The notes below the pieces were generated by a model. That model was given only the letters and a program-made list of their open reading frames with translations. It had not been told where the DNA came from and searched no databases. Made by a program: the position numbers and the translations under genes. DNA of 64,000 bases from Verrucomicrobiota bacterium (GTDB taxonomy: Bacteria; Verrucomicrobiota; Verrucomicrobiia; JADLBR01), in contig JAKQKQ010000064.1 of the NCBI GenBank assembly GCA_029560585.1, positions 1-64,000 on the forward strand, given 5' to 3'. How positions within the stretch are numbered: the first letter of the stretch is position 1; the number at the start of each line of letters is the position of its first letter. Positions 51,964 to 60,611 of the stretch are shown in pieces.

Positions 51964-52079
51964 GAATGGCGCTAAGTTAAGCCTGTCGCGACAGGTGCAC
52001 GGCCATCTTGGCCGTGGGGCTGGCCATGGGCAGGATGCCCATGCCATGATCCCAAATGTCCCTTAACTTAGCGCCATTC
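51964..52079. mobile_element. 116-bp MITE, copy 2 (reverse orientation to copy 1)
   Basis: Same 17-bp perfect terminal inverted repeats as at 10015-10134. Read on the minus strand it follows copy 1 through the whole interior, with a few substitutions and a small length difference. Near its left end a palindrome CCTGTCGCGACAGG is complete here but degraded in copy 1 (CACTGACGCGACAAA). An exact, different 11-bp duplication flanks it, which shows independent insertion. Confidence 0.93.
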
Positions 52080-52090
52080 AGAACTGACCC
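52080..52090 (+). repeat. Target-site duplication, right side of MITE copy 2
   Basis: Exact repeat of AGAACTGACCC at 51953-51963, lying just before the stop codon region of the TPR gene that ends at 52097. Confidence 0.9.
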
Positions 52091-52096
52091 GGTCGC

Positions 52097-54079
52097 TCAC
52101 TTCAGGAGCTTCTCGAGTTCCGGGTCCTGGGGAAGGCCGAGCTGGGTGGCGGATTTATAGTGGCGCCGGGCCATTTCCTTCGCCGGCGGGTTCTGGGTGG
52201 CGTAGATAACCGCGAGGTTGAAATGGGCGTCCCCATAGTTGGGGTTGAGTTCGATGGCCTTGCGGACCTCTTGTTCGGCGACCTGCTGCCAGCCCTTGCG
52301 GGAACAGGCGATGCCGAGATAGTTGTGGGTCTGGGGATCATTCGGGTCGAGGGTGGCGGCGCGGGTCAGGGTGCTGACGGCCTCATCGAAACGGGCGGTC
52401 ATATAAAAAACAATGCCGAGGATGGAATGCGAAAATCCATCATTCGGCGCCACTTTGATGGCGCGCTGGAGAGCCTCCTCGGCATCCTTGAATTTGCCCT
52501 GCTGGAATCGGACGACGCCGAGGTTGGAGAGGGCATAGAGGTTCTCCGGATATCGCGCGAGGATCTGCCGGTACTGCTCGGCGGCCGCATCGTAATTGCC
52601 CTTGTCAAAGAAGAGGCGCGCCTGCTTGGCGATGGGGGCCATGTCGGGCGGGACCGAGTCGGTGACCTTGGCCTTCTCGGGTTTCGGGGCGGTGCCGTCC
52701 AGCGGCTCGGCGATGGCGGCGCCCTCGGCCCCCGAGGGCGGAACCGTGAGCCGCAGCATGGCGATCTCGTTGGCGGAAAGCTCCACGAGCGGCGAGGCGA
52801 GGATATCGATCTGTTTGGCGAGCACGTCAGACTGGATCTCGAGGTTCTTGAGTTCCTCGAACGCGAGTTTCTTGGCGGCCTCGCGGCGCGCCTGCTCCTT
52901 GAGCTGGCGGTCGACGACGGCGCGCAGGACCTCGTTCTCCTCCATGAGGCGGGAGGTCTCGGGTGATGCGCCCGCGACCTTGGCCTTGGACTCCGACTCC
53001 GCGAGCTTGGCCTGCATGGCCTCGAGCTGCTGCTTCAGGCCGCGCGTCGTCTCCTCATAGACCTTGTTCTCCTGCTGTGCCCGGGCCAGCTGCTCCTTGG
53101 TGGCATCAAGCTGGGCCTGCAGAGATTTCACGGCGTTCTGCGCATCGGAACTCTTGAGTGCCGCGATCTGTGCCTCGGCGTCCTGGAGCTTGGTCTTCAG
53201 GTCGGCGTTATCCTTCATCAGGCCGGCCACGCGCTTGTCCTCCTTGTCTTTGGCGGCCTGGAGCTCCGAGGATGCCTGGTCGAGCCTGGTGCGGATGTCA
53301 TCGCGCTCGGCGAGGGCAGTTTTCAACTGCTTGTGGGTCTCGCCCAATTCGGCCTTGGCGCGCTCCAGATCGGTCTGGGTGCGCTGGAGTTGTCCGGAGA
53401 GTTCGGCGACCTTCTGGCTCAGGTCACCGGTGCTAGGTGCGGCGACGGTGGCTGCGGCGCCAGGCAGTGCAGCGGGCGGCGCGACGACCTCGGGCATTGT
53501 CGTCGCCACCTGGGGCGGCCGCTCGCGCTTGGTCTCTGGCACGGATACCACCTGGGATTCCGGTTGCTTCGGGGCAGGCAGGATCTGGGGCCTGGGTTGC
53601 GGCCCTGGAGTTGGCGGGGTCGTGTCGATCATCGGTTGCGGGGGCGCCACCGGGATCGGCGCTTGGGCGGATTCCCGCGCGGGCAACGGTTCCTCGCCCG
53701 GGCGCGGGAGGCGGGTCGGCGGAGGCCCGCCTGCGGCGGGGGTCGTCGCCACCGGGGCGGCCGCACCAGTCGCACCGCGTTTCGCATCGGCCTCGCCCTT
53801 CAGGTTCGCGATCTGGTCCGAACAATACCGCACGCGGTAGCGCACTAGGTCCTGGCGCCAATCCGGATGGTCGCGCGAGATGGTCTGGAGCCGTTCCAGG
53901 GCCTCCTTGAACTTGTCGTGGGCTTCAACAACCTTGCCCTCGGAGCGCATTTTGTCGGCCTCTTGAATCTGGAAGTAGCATTGGAGGTACTGCTCTGCAG
54001 GCTCGGTCTGCCCAAACGCCCCGACGTGGGTGACGAGAACTGCGGCCGCGAGTATCGTGCGTAAAGGTCGGAACATCAT
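52097..54079 (-). CDS. Exported coiled-coil/TPR protein (paralogue 1)
   Basis: A 660-residue protein with a signal peptide ending VGAFG-QT. The layout is: N-terminal helical module (about 25-100, YLQCYFQIQEADKMRSEGK), Pro-rich linker (about 110-225), long coiled coil (about 230-420) and three or four TPR repeats at the C-terminus (about 500-650: LFFDKGNYDAAAEQYRQILA, YALSNLGVVRFQQGKFKDAE). The upstream gene has the same layout and similar TPRs, so they are tandem paralogues. The role is probably structural, as a periplasmic scaffold. No enzymatic motif is seen. Confidence 0.85.
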   Translation of the reverse strand: MMFRPLRTILAAAVLVTHVGAFGQTEPAEQYLQCYFQIQEADKMRSEGKVVEAHDKFKEALERLQTISRDHPDWRQDLVRYRVRYCSDQIANLKGEADAKRGATGAAAPVATTPAAGGPPPTRLPRPGEEPLPARESAQAPIPVAPPQPMIDTTPPTPGPQPRPQILPAPKQPESQVVSVPETKRERPPQVATTMPEVVAPPAALPGAAATVAAPSTGDLSQKVAELSGQLQRTQTDLERAKAELGETHKQLKTALAERDDIRTRLDQASSELQAAKDKEDKRVAGLMKDNADLKTKLQDAEAQIAALKSSDAQNAVKSLQAQLDATKEQLARAQQENKVYEETTRGLKQQLEAMQAKLAESESKAKVAGASPETSRLMEENEVLRAVVDRQLKEQARREAAKKLAFEELKNLEIQSDVLAKQIDILASPLVELSANEIAMLRLTVPPSGAEGAAIAEPLDGTAPKPEKAKVTDSVPPDMAPIAKQARLFFDKGNYDAAAEQYRQILARYPENLYALSNLGVVRFQQGKFKDAEEALQRAIKVAPNDGFSHSILGIVFYMTARFDEAVSTLTRAATLDPNDPQTHNYLGIACSRKGWQQVAEQEVRKAIELNPNYGDAHFNLAVIYATQNPPAKEMARRHYKSATQLGLPQDPELEKLLK

Positions 54080-54138
54080 GCCCTAATCTTTGAATTGTAA
54101 GGGATCGGGAGACGGAATGCAACCGGAGGCCGCGCCCA

Positions 54139-56646
54139 TCACATGTTGGGATCGAGGGCACGGGCGCGCGCCATGGCGCGCTCGGCCTCCGTCGCCAGGC
54201 CCTTCGCCTTATAGGTCAGGCCAAGGTATTTCTGGGTCCGTGCGTCTTTGGGGTTGAGTTGCTCGGCCTTCTGCAACATGGCGAGCGCCTCGTCGTAGCG
54301 CTCGTCGAGAAAATAGACGATTCCCAGGATCGAGTGCGAGAAATCATCGTCCGGCAGGATTTCGATAGCCTGCTTCAGATAGATCTCGGCCTCGTTGAGT
54401 TTCCGCTGCTGGAATCGGACGACCGCCAGATTCGAGAGAGCGTAGACATTCTTGGGGTATCGCGCGATCACCTGCTCGTACTTCGCGGCCGCCTCATCGT
54501 ACATGCCCCTGCCAAAAAGCTGCCCCGCCTCATCGACGACCGCCTGCATATCAGGGGGGATCGCGACCGGCGAGGCCCCACCGGCGGCGGCCTTCTTGTC
54601 GGCGGCGGCAGCCTTCGGTTGCTGCGCGGGCACCGGCGTGGTGGCAGGCTCGGCGGCTGGGGCGGCCACGGTGGCATCCTTCGGCTGCGACCCAACAATG
54701 GCCGGCGCATTGGGCGTCGGCTCCATGGTTGCCGGGGCCAGGGGTGGTGCCGGAGTTGGGACCGCTGCCGGGGCGGGGGTTGGCATTGGAAGCGACTCCA
54801 CCGTAGGCACTTGTGGAGCTGTTGGTGCGGGTTCCACCACCATTGGTGCAGCGGTATCAGGTCCGATGATCATCGGCACGGGACCCGGAGCGGCAGTCGG
54901 TGCGGGCGCCGGGGCCTCGGGCAGAGGCGTGACAGCCTGCGGCATGGCTTCGGGTTGCGGCGCGGGTGCGGGGGCAGTCGGCGCGGGCGCAGGAGCCTCG
55001 GGCGGAGGCGCGACAGCCTGCGGCATGGCTTCAGGTTGCGGCGCGGGTGCAGGGGCAGCGGGCGCGGGCATTTCAGCCGGGGGCGTCGTCGTCGGAATCT
55101 GGGGAAAAGCCTTGCCGGCGATCACCGGCATCGGTTCGCCCGTTACGGGAGGGACCGGGGGAACGGTCGCCATGGGTTCGGGCACGGGTAACGCATTCGG
55201 ATCGATCATTGCGGGCACGGGTGCTGGCGCCATGTCTTGTGCCAGGGCGGGCCCCGGGATCGCAGGGGGAGCGGCGGGCGGGCTCGGCGCCGCTTCCGGC
55301 ACCGGCGTCGGCATCGCGGGCGGAGCAACCTCGGGTGGGGCCGCGACCGGCAGGGCCGCAACGAGCGCATTGGTCGGCATCGTTTCAGACGGTGCTGGGA
55401 TCGCCGGCATTTCGATACGGGCGCCACCCCGCGCATCTGGCACCGGTTCGGCGGCCGCCGCGGGCGGAGGGGGTGCCGGGGGTTGCGGCGTGGGCGCCGC
55501 AGGCTGTGCCGGGGGCGTGGTGGGAACTGCCCCGATGACGCCCTGTTCTTCCGGGGTCAACGGCATCGAAGCGTCCGCCAGCAAAGCTATCGTCTCCTCG
55601 AGGCCCGCGGGTTTCACCTCCATCTGGCGGATGGCCTCCAACAATTGCCTGCCGATGTCGGCCCGCCTGCTGTGCTCCGCGAGCTGGCGCTGCGCGACCG
55701 ATCGCAGCATCGCGTTTTCCTGGCGCAGGGCATCGGGATTCGTTTCCCCCTCCAGGCGAACCGATTTCTTCTGGAGCTCCTTGAGCTGCGTCTGGAGCTG
55801 CGCGACCTGGGCTGCGTACCCCTCCTTCTCTTGCCGGGCGGCGTCCAGCGCCTTCCGCGCGTCCTCCACTTTGGACCGCATCTCCGAGAACGCCTGTTCC
55901 ATCTGCGCGCTGGCCGACTGCCTCTCGTTGATCTGATTCTCGAGGCCGCGCAGTTTCTCCTGCAATACGCGATTCTCCGCAGAAATCGCCTCCATCTTGG
56001 CGGGATCACTGGTGCCCTGGGCCTGTTTCGACATCCGGTCCAACTCTACGATGCGATTCTCCATGTCGGCCCGCTCTTTGCGGATCTCGTCGAGCTGCGC
56101 CTTGGCCAGATCCAGCTCGCTCTTCGTGAGATCCAGCTCCCGCTTCAGTCCGTCGGCGTATTGTCGCACCTGCGCCAGCTCCGCCTCGTTGCGCGGCGTC
56201 GGCAATGCCGCCGCGCCCGGCGCCAGACTCGCGCCGGGAAGCGGGGCTGCCGACGGCGCACCCGGCAACGGCTCGGGCGCCGGCAGGTTCTGGAACATCG
56301 GCGGGGGCGGACCCCCCAGATTGGGCACCGACTCGGGAAAATTGCTTCGCTGCCGTTTCGCCAGCGGCTCCAGCTCCTTCATTTTACCGCGGCAGAACTT
56401 CAGGCGAAAATCGACGACATCCTGCTTCCACCCGGGCGAGGATCGGGCGAGGTCCTCTAGGAGCGTCAGGGCAGTGCCGTAACCGTTGTACGCTGCAACG
56501 ACATCCCCCTGCTTCTCAAATCCCTCGGCCTCCCGCAATTTGAAAAAAAACTCGACGTATTGGTCTTCGGGCGTTGTCTGCGCCGGCAGCGGCGCCGCCA
56601 GCGCCACCGCCGCCACCGCCAGCACGATCTGAGACCAGTGACGCAT
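54139..56646 (-). CDS. Exported coiled-coil/TPR protein (paralogue 2) with Pro/Ala repeats
   Basis: The ATG at 56646 starts MRHWSQIVLAVAAVALAAPLPA, a signal peptide, and gives 835 residues. Layout equals paralogue 1: helical module (YVEFFFKLREAEGFEKQGDV), short linker, coiled coil (about 160-340), then a Pro/Ala-rich region of about 300 residues and C-terminal TPRs (QLFGRGMYDEAAAKYEQVIA, YALSNLAVVRFQQRKLNEAE). The Pro/Ala region includes two 27-residue tandem units (QPEAMPQAV core) encoded by an 81-bp DNA repeat. It lies 50 bp after gmhA. Function unknown; an elongated periplasm-spanning or envelope scaffold is plausible. Confidence 0.85.
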   Translation of the reverse strand: MRHWSQIVLAVAAVALAAPLPAQTTPEDQYVEFFFKLREAEGFEKQGDVVAAYNGYGTALTLLEDLARSSPGWKQDVVDFRLKFCRGKMKELEPLAKRQRSNFPESVPNLGGPPPPMFQNLPAPEPLPGAPSAAPLPGASLAPGAAALPTPRNEAELAQVRQYADGLKRELDLTKSELDLAKAQLDEIRKERADMENRIVELDRMSKQAQGTSDPAKMEAISAENRVLQEKLRGLENQINERQSASAQMEQAFSEMRSKVEDARKALDAARQEKEGYAAQVAQLQTQLKELQKKSVRLEGETNPDALRQENAMLRSVAQRQLAEHSRRADIGRQLLEAIRQMEVKPAGLEETIALLADASMPLTPEEQGVIGAVPTTPPAQPAAPTPQPPAPPPPAAAAEPVPDARGGARIEMPAIPAPSETMPTNALVAALPVAAPPEVAPPAMPTPVPEAAPSPPAAPPAIPGPALAQDMAPAPVPAMIDPNALPVPEPMATVPPVPPVTGEPMPVIAGKAFPQIPTTTPPAEMPAPAAPAPAPQPEAMPQAVAPPPEAPAPAPTAPAPAPQPEAMPQAVTPLPEAPAPAPTAAPGPVPMIIGPDTAAPMVVEPAPTAPQVPTVESLPMPTPAPAAVPTPAPPLAPATMEPTPNAPAIVGSQPKDATVAAPAAEPATTPVPAQQPKAAAADKKAAAGGASPVAIPPDMQAVVDEAGQLFGRGMYDEAAAKYEQVIARYPKNVYALSNLAVVRFQQRKLNEAEIYLKQAIEILPDDDFSHSILGIVYFLDERYDEALAMLQKAEQLNPKDARTQKYLGLTYKAKGLATEAERAMARARALDPNM
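54895..55070 (-). repeat. 81-bp tandem coding repeat (two units)
   Basis: The block around GACAGCCTGCGGCATGGCTT at 54931-54950 recurs 81 bp later at 55012-55031 with few changes. It keeps the reading frame and encodes 27-residue units. Such repeats can change copy number by slippage. Confidence 0.8.
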
Positions 56647-56696
56647 CGGAAGCCGCAGGTTAAACCACTTAACTTGTCGGCCCGGTGGCCCCGCAG

Positions 56697-57260
56697 TCAA
56701 GCGAGGAAAGCTGCCTCGACCGCCTCCAGGACCGCGTGGAGAATGAACCCGTGAACCTCTTGGATCCGGGCGGAATTGCGGCTTGGGACAAGGATCGGTA
56801 TCTCGGCGAGTGATCGCGCGGCGCCCCCATCGCCGCCGCCCAGAAGGATGGCGCGCACCCCGATCCCCCCGGCCGCCTCCAGGGCGCGCAAGACGCTGGG
56901 TGAATTCCCGCTGGTGGAGAACGCGAACAGGGCATCGCCCCGACGGGCCAGGGCACGGAGCGGCCGGGCAAAGACGTCATCGTAGCCGAAGTCGTTGGCG
57001 ATGCAGGTGAGGGAGGGCGCATCCGCCGAAAGGCAGATCGCCGGGAGCGGCCGACGGTTCGACCGGTAGCGGCCGACGCACTCCTCGACGAGGTGCATGG
57101 CATCGGCGCAACTGCCCCCGTTGCCACAGGCGAAGAGGGTGCCGCCGGCGCGCAGGGTTTCCACGGCTATCGCCGCGGCCCGCTCGATCGCCGGGGCCAG
57201 GGCCGCGCTGGCCGCGAAGACCCGCGCCGCCTCGTCCAGCTGTTCGGATACGGTTGCCAT
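56697..57260 (-). CDS. gmhA: Phosphoheptose isomerase (SIS domain)
   Basis: The ATG at 57260 gives 187 residues, the usual length; the frame is open further up but without conservation. The SIS fold shows FACGNGGSCADAMHLVEECVGRY near residue 45, LTCIANDFGYDDVFARPL near 85, FSTSGNSPSVLRAL near 115 and the C-terminal Glu/His in ARIQEVHGF. GmhA turns sedoheptulose 7-phosphate into heptose 7-phosphate for lipopolysaccharide core. The related DiaA is less likely, since active-site Glu and His are kept. It is divergent from the LptF/LptG gene with 38 bp between. Confidence 0.88.
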   Translation of the reverse strand: MATVSEQLDEAARVFAASAALAPAIERAAAIAVETLRAGGTLFACGNGGSCADAMHLVEECVGRYRSNRRPLPAICLSADAPSLTCIANDFGYDDVFARPLRALARRGDALFAFSTSGNSPSVLRALEAAGGIGVRAILLGGGDGGAARSLAEIPILVPSRNSARIQEVHGFILHAVLEAVEAAFLA

Positions 57261-57298
57261 CTGATCGGTTCCCGTTACCCTAGCAGTGATCGTCACCG

Positions 57299-58507
57299 AT
57301 GAGAACCCTGTTTGCATACATTTTTCGCGAGACACTCGTCCCCCTGATGGCGTGCACGGGGGCCTTCGTTTTCCTATGGGTCATCTATGACATGTTCGAC
57401 AATTTCGGCGATTTCGTGCAGGCCCACGCCGACGCCGGGAAGATTTTCGAATTCTACTGGCAGCAGGTGCCCCGCGCCATAGCGATCGGGCTGCCGATCG
57501 CCACGTTGCTGGCCGCCCTGTACTGCCTGCTGACGATGTCGCGCAACAGCGAGATAACCGCGATGCTCGCATGCGGGATCAGCCCGTGGCAGATCGGGGC
57601 GCCCATCATCGCGATCGGGGGCCTGGCCACGCTACTCCAGACCTGGCTCAACTGGGAGTGGAGCCCCCAGGCGGTGCGCAACCGCGAGGCGATCGTCGAG
57701 GAGTTCCGCGAGATGAGGGAGATCGCCAAGGAGAAACGCGAGCAGCGCGCGTGGCAGCGGCAGACCGTCCAGCTCAAGGCCGTCGTCTATCGCAGCAAGG
57801 ACACCCGCCGCCTGTGGTTCATCTACCAGTCGGCGATGTCCAAATGGACGCTCAACGAGGTGGAGATCATCCAGCTCTCGCCGGAGGGCGTCGACCTCTG
57901 GAAGATCTACGCGCGCTCCGCCACGTGGGACGGGCGCACGTGGCGATTCAGGAATGCCATGCGGGTCGAGTACGACCCCGGAGGCAACGCGGTCAGCCGC
58001 AAGGAGCAGGAGTACTTCTCGGAACCCGCCCTCACCGAGACATTCGAGCAGGTGACCAGCACGGTGCGCGCACCGGACGTGCTCAGCGTGCCCGAACTGT
58101 TGAGGCGCATCCACGAGAACCTCGATCTCGGCGAGGCGCGCCTGGCCCCTTTCCGGACGTATCTGTTCTACCGCGTGACGGTTGGCCTAAGCTGCCTCGC
58201 CGCGGTGTTCATGGCCCTCCCCTTCGCGATCACCGCATCGCGCCGCAATCTCTTCGGGGGATTCGGCAAGGCGATGGTCATGTACCTGTCATTCTTCACG
58301 ATCATGCATTTCTGCGTGGCGCTCGGCAAAGGCAACCAGATCCCGCCCTATGTGGCGGGCAGCGGCCCCCTGGCATTCTTCTTCGTGCTCGGCGTGGCGA
58401 TGTTCTGTTCCAGGGCGGCAGGCTGGGAACCCATGGTCCGCCTGACCCAGCTGGTCCGCCGCCTGACCGGTCGCGGGCGCCGTGCCGGGGGTGCCACCTC
58501 CGCCTGA
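57299..58507 (+). CDS. LptF/LptG family lipopolysaccharide export permease
   Basis: A 402-residue YjgP/YjgQ-type protein with three N-terminal and three C-terminal membrane segments around a periplasmic beta-jellyroll domain (about 135-265). The N-terminus FAYIFRETLVPLMACTGAFV and LTMSRNSEITAMLACGISPW near residue 80 are characteristic. It works with LptB to lift lipopolysaccharide off the inner membrane. Whether it is the F or the G subunit cannot be told from one copy. Its location opposite gmhA fits lipopolysaccharide biogenesis. Confidence 0.92.
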   Translation: MRTLFAYIFRETLVPLMACTGAFVFLWVIYDMFDNFGDFVQAHADAGKIFEFYWQQVPRAIAIGLPIATLLAALYCLLTMSRNSEITAMLACGISPWQIGAPIIAIGGLATLLQTWLNWEWSPQAVRNREAIVEEFREMREIAKEKREQRAWQRQTVQLKAVVYRSKDTRRLWFIYQSAMSKWTLNEVEIIQLSPEGVDLWKIYARSATWDGRTWRFRNAMRVEYDPGGNAVSRKEQEYFSEPALTETFEQVTSTVRAPDVLSVPELLRRIHENLDLGEARLAPFRTYLFYRVTVGLSCLAAVFMALPFAITASRRNLFGGFGKAMVMYLSFFTIMHFCVALGKGNQIPPYVAGSGPLAFFFVLGVAMFCSRAAGWEPMVRLTQLVRRLTGRGRRAGGATSA

Positions 58508-58570
58508 GAAACGTCGCGCGCGCTCGAATCGGGGTTGAATTTTTGACCTGGGCACATACGGTCTTATATC

Positions 58571-59278
58571 GTGAGTGGAGATCCCATCCCCGGCCCGTCC
58601 GGCGAACCCACGCCCGGGCATAAGGCAGCCGGGGGCGAGTTCGATCTCCCTGGCTTGTCCGGCGCGCCCCCGCCGGGGGTGTCGCGGCCGCGACGCCCAC
58701 AGGTGATCGACCTCACGAAGTGGGACACCACCGAGGAAGAACCCGCCAAACCTGCCGGCCCCGGCCCGGCGCGCACCGCCGCCCCCCGATCCGCCGGAAA
58801 GCCGACCGGGGGACCCATCCCATCCATCCGGCCCAGCGGCACCCCGGACTATAGGCGCAACGTCCAGCGCCAGGTCCGGGAACAGCGCGCCGTCGGCTCA
58901 ATCCTCGGAATTGTCGTCACCCTCATAGCCCTGATCCTGCTGGCGGGCCTGGGTTTCGCGGGCTATGGCGCCTACATCCTCTCCCAGGATCTCGGCGCCC
59001 AGAAGGTCTCCACATCGCAGATGCGCTCCGCGCTGCGCGGCGACATCGACCAGTTGCAGGCGACCTTGGACAAGGCCCGCAAGGACCTCAGGATCATACA
59101 GGACGCGCTCATCGACCAGCAGGAGGACACCGCCCGGCTGGCGGATTCCGTGGGCTTCCGGCTCGACAAGCTGCAGGACGCCGTGAACGAAGAACAGCGC
59201 GCGAGGCAATCGGAGACGCTCTTACTTCGGAGGCGCGCCTCCGAGCTCGAGCAGAGGATCGGCGAGCAGAGGCGCTGA
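58571..59278 (+). CDS. Single-pass membrane protein with coiled coil, unknown function
   Basis: A 235-residue protein: Pro/Gly-rich cytoplasmic part (1-105), one membrane helix (about 108-135, GSILGIVVTLIALILLAGLG) and a coiled coil (about 150-235). The start is GTG at 58571. A promoter-like pair, TTGACC at 58543-58548 and TATATC at 58565-58570, abuts this codon, so if it is active the message would be nearly leaderless or the true start is internal. The next gene begins 2 bp after the stop, so the pair is cotranscribed. Confidence 0.65.
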   Translation: MSGDPIPGPSGEPTPGHKAAGGEFDLPGLSGAPPPGVSRPRRPQVIDLTKWDTTEEEPAKPAGPGPARTAAPRSAGKPTGGPIPSIRPSGTPDYRRNVQRQVREQRAVGSILGIVVTLIALILLAGLGFAGYGAYILSQDLGAQKVSTSQMRSALRGDIDQLQATLDKARKDLRIIQDALIDQQEDTARLADSVGFRLDKLQDAVNEEQRARQSETLLLRRRASELEQRIGEQRR

Positions 59279-59280
59279 CC

Positions 59281-59781
59281 ATGTCGTCCGTCAGCATCGA
59301 GCTGAGGCGGATCGTGGCCGAGTGGCGCCACAGGGCCCAGCGCATCCGCGAGATACTCAATCCGCCGGTCTGGTCGGCCGCCGACTGGAGGGTCTTCGCG
59401 TGCTCCCTGGCCATCCTCGTGCAGAAGCATGGCGAGCACTGGGAGGATGAAGACCGCGCGGTCTGGGACATCCGCTGGTCGATCCGCGAGGGCGGCGAAC
59501 TCATCTGTCAGGTCGAGCAGGTGGCGGGCGAGTCGGTCTCGGTGATGGTGGCCCAGCAGGGCGGTTTTGCGGGCGACGACAGCTACACGTGGCTCTGGGT
59601 CGAGTTCGACCGCAACGGCGAGTTCGTGCGGGAACCCTATTGGGTCGATGGCACGTGGAAGGACGCCCTGGTGGCGCTCCTGCTGCCCTACTCCATGCGC
59701 GCGGGGTTCTACCTCGAGGACCGGCGCCCTTCGCCGCGCTTTGCCCTGGGCGATTCCGAATCGCCGCCGATCGCGGCCTGA
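59281..59781 (+). CDS. Uncharacterised cytoplasmic protein
   Basis: A 166-residue protein without signal or membrane segment. It is rich in Trp and acidic residues in the middle (GEHWEDEDRAVWDIRWSIRE, YTWLWVEFDRNGEFVREPYW). No motif is recognised. It follows the coiled-coil membrane protein by 2 bp, suggesting joint function. Confidence 0.65.
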   Translation: MSSVSIELRRIVAEWRHRAQRIREILNPPVWSAADWRVFACSLAILVQKHGEHWEDEDRAVWDIRWSIREGGELICQVEQVAGESVSVMVAQQGGFAGDDSYTWLWVEFDRNGEFVREPYWVDGTWKDALVALLLPYSMRAGFYLEDRRPSPRFALGDSESPPIAA

Positions 59782-60025
59782 GTCCGCCGGGAGAGACGTC
59801 GGCCCCGGCGTCCGCGTTCCACCAGCCCGCGCGGCACCTGGGCCAACCCGGCCCGCGAGGCCTCGGGCCCTCCCCAAGATTCCCGCATGGCGCGCCCAAG
59901 ATCTTGATGCCTGCCCGTGTCAGGCGGCATTCGGATACCGAACGCAGCCGTTGTGTGGGTTTATCAACGGGTGCCAGGGATCTTTCGAACCTAGGCCGAC
60001 GGATTCCTCTGGCGGTGGGGAGCGG
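59782..60025. other. Convergent intergenic region, no gene seen
   Basis: The 244-bp gap lies between two convergent genes. Only a weak hairpin GCCTG...CAGGC near 59910-59926 is visible, and no T-run follows, so no confident terminator can be named. Confidence 0.35.
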
Positions 60026-60589
60026 TTATGATTCCCCCGCCGGCCCGCATTTCCATCGGCGTATCAAGTCATGTTCCACGCCGAGGTGGTCCAGCACGCG
60101 CGCGACGAGCGTATCCACGAGGTCCCCGATAGTCTGCGGGTTGCCATAGAACGATGGCATGGCGGGGATGAGCGTGGCGCCCGCCTCGATCAGGGTCACC
60201 GTGTTTCGCGCGTGCACGAGGTTCCAGGGTGTCTCGCGGGGCACGAGGATCAACTTGCGGCGCTCCTTGAGGAACACGTCGGCCGCGCGGGTGATGGCGC
60301 TGTCGGAATACCCGTAGGCGATCCGGGCAAGGGTCCCCATCGAGCAGGGGATCACCACCATCGCATCATAGGGGGCCGAACCACTCGCGAATGGCACCTG
60401 CATGCTCCGGTCCCGATGTTTCGTGAAATTCCCCGGCAGCCGCAGTTCGCCGATCTCCCCGGCGATCACCTCATGGGCGTGGTTGCTCAACACGACGTCC
60501 GCCTGATGACCCCCGTCGGCCAAGCAGTCAATGAGCCGCTGTGCGTAGAGCGCGCCACTGGCCCCGGTGATGGCGACGACGAATCTCAT
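60026..60589 (-). CDS. ubiX: Flavin prenyltransferase UbiX
   Basis: The ATG at 60589 begins MRFVVAITGASGALYAQRLI and gives 187 residues, the usual length. GASGA binds the flavin phosphate; VVIPCSMGTLARIAYGYSD and LVPRETPWNLVHARN are conserved active-site blocks. UbiX makes prenylated FMN for UbiD-type decarboxylases in quinone or aromatic acid metabolism. The frame upstream of this ATG is only an antisense reading of hemC. It lies 22 bp after hemC, so it is probably part of the haem operon. Confidence 0.95.
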   Translation of the reverse strand: MRFVVAITGASGALYAQRLIDCLADGGHQADVVLSNHAHEVIAGEIGELRLPGNFTKHRDRSMQVPFASGSAPYDAMVVIPCSMGTLARIAYGYSDSAITRAADVFLKERRKLILVPRETPWNLVHARNTVTLIEAGATLIPAMPSFYGNPQTIGDLVDTLVARVLDHLGVEHDLIRRWKCGPAGES

Positions 60590-60611
60590 CAGGATATGCC
60601 GACGATCAGAT

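Noticed and set aside
54895-55070. Possible CRISPR-like array
   Set aside because: The repeats are contiguous, in frame and coding, without spacers. No cas gene is in the window.
58543-58570. Sigma-70-like promoter directly at the GTG start of the coiled-coil membrane protein
   Set aside because: Spacing is 16 bp and the -10 match is only four of six; it would place the transcript start behind the start codon. I mention it in the gene entry but do not call it as a feature.
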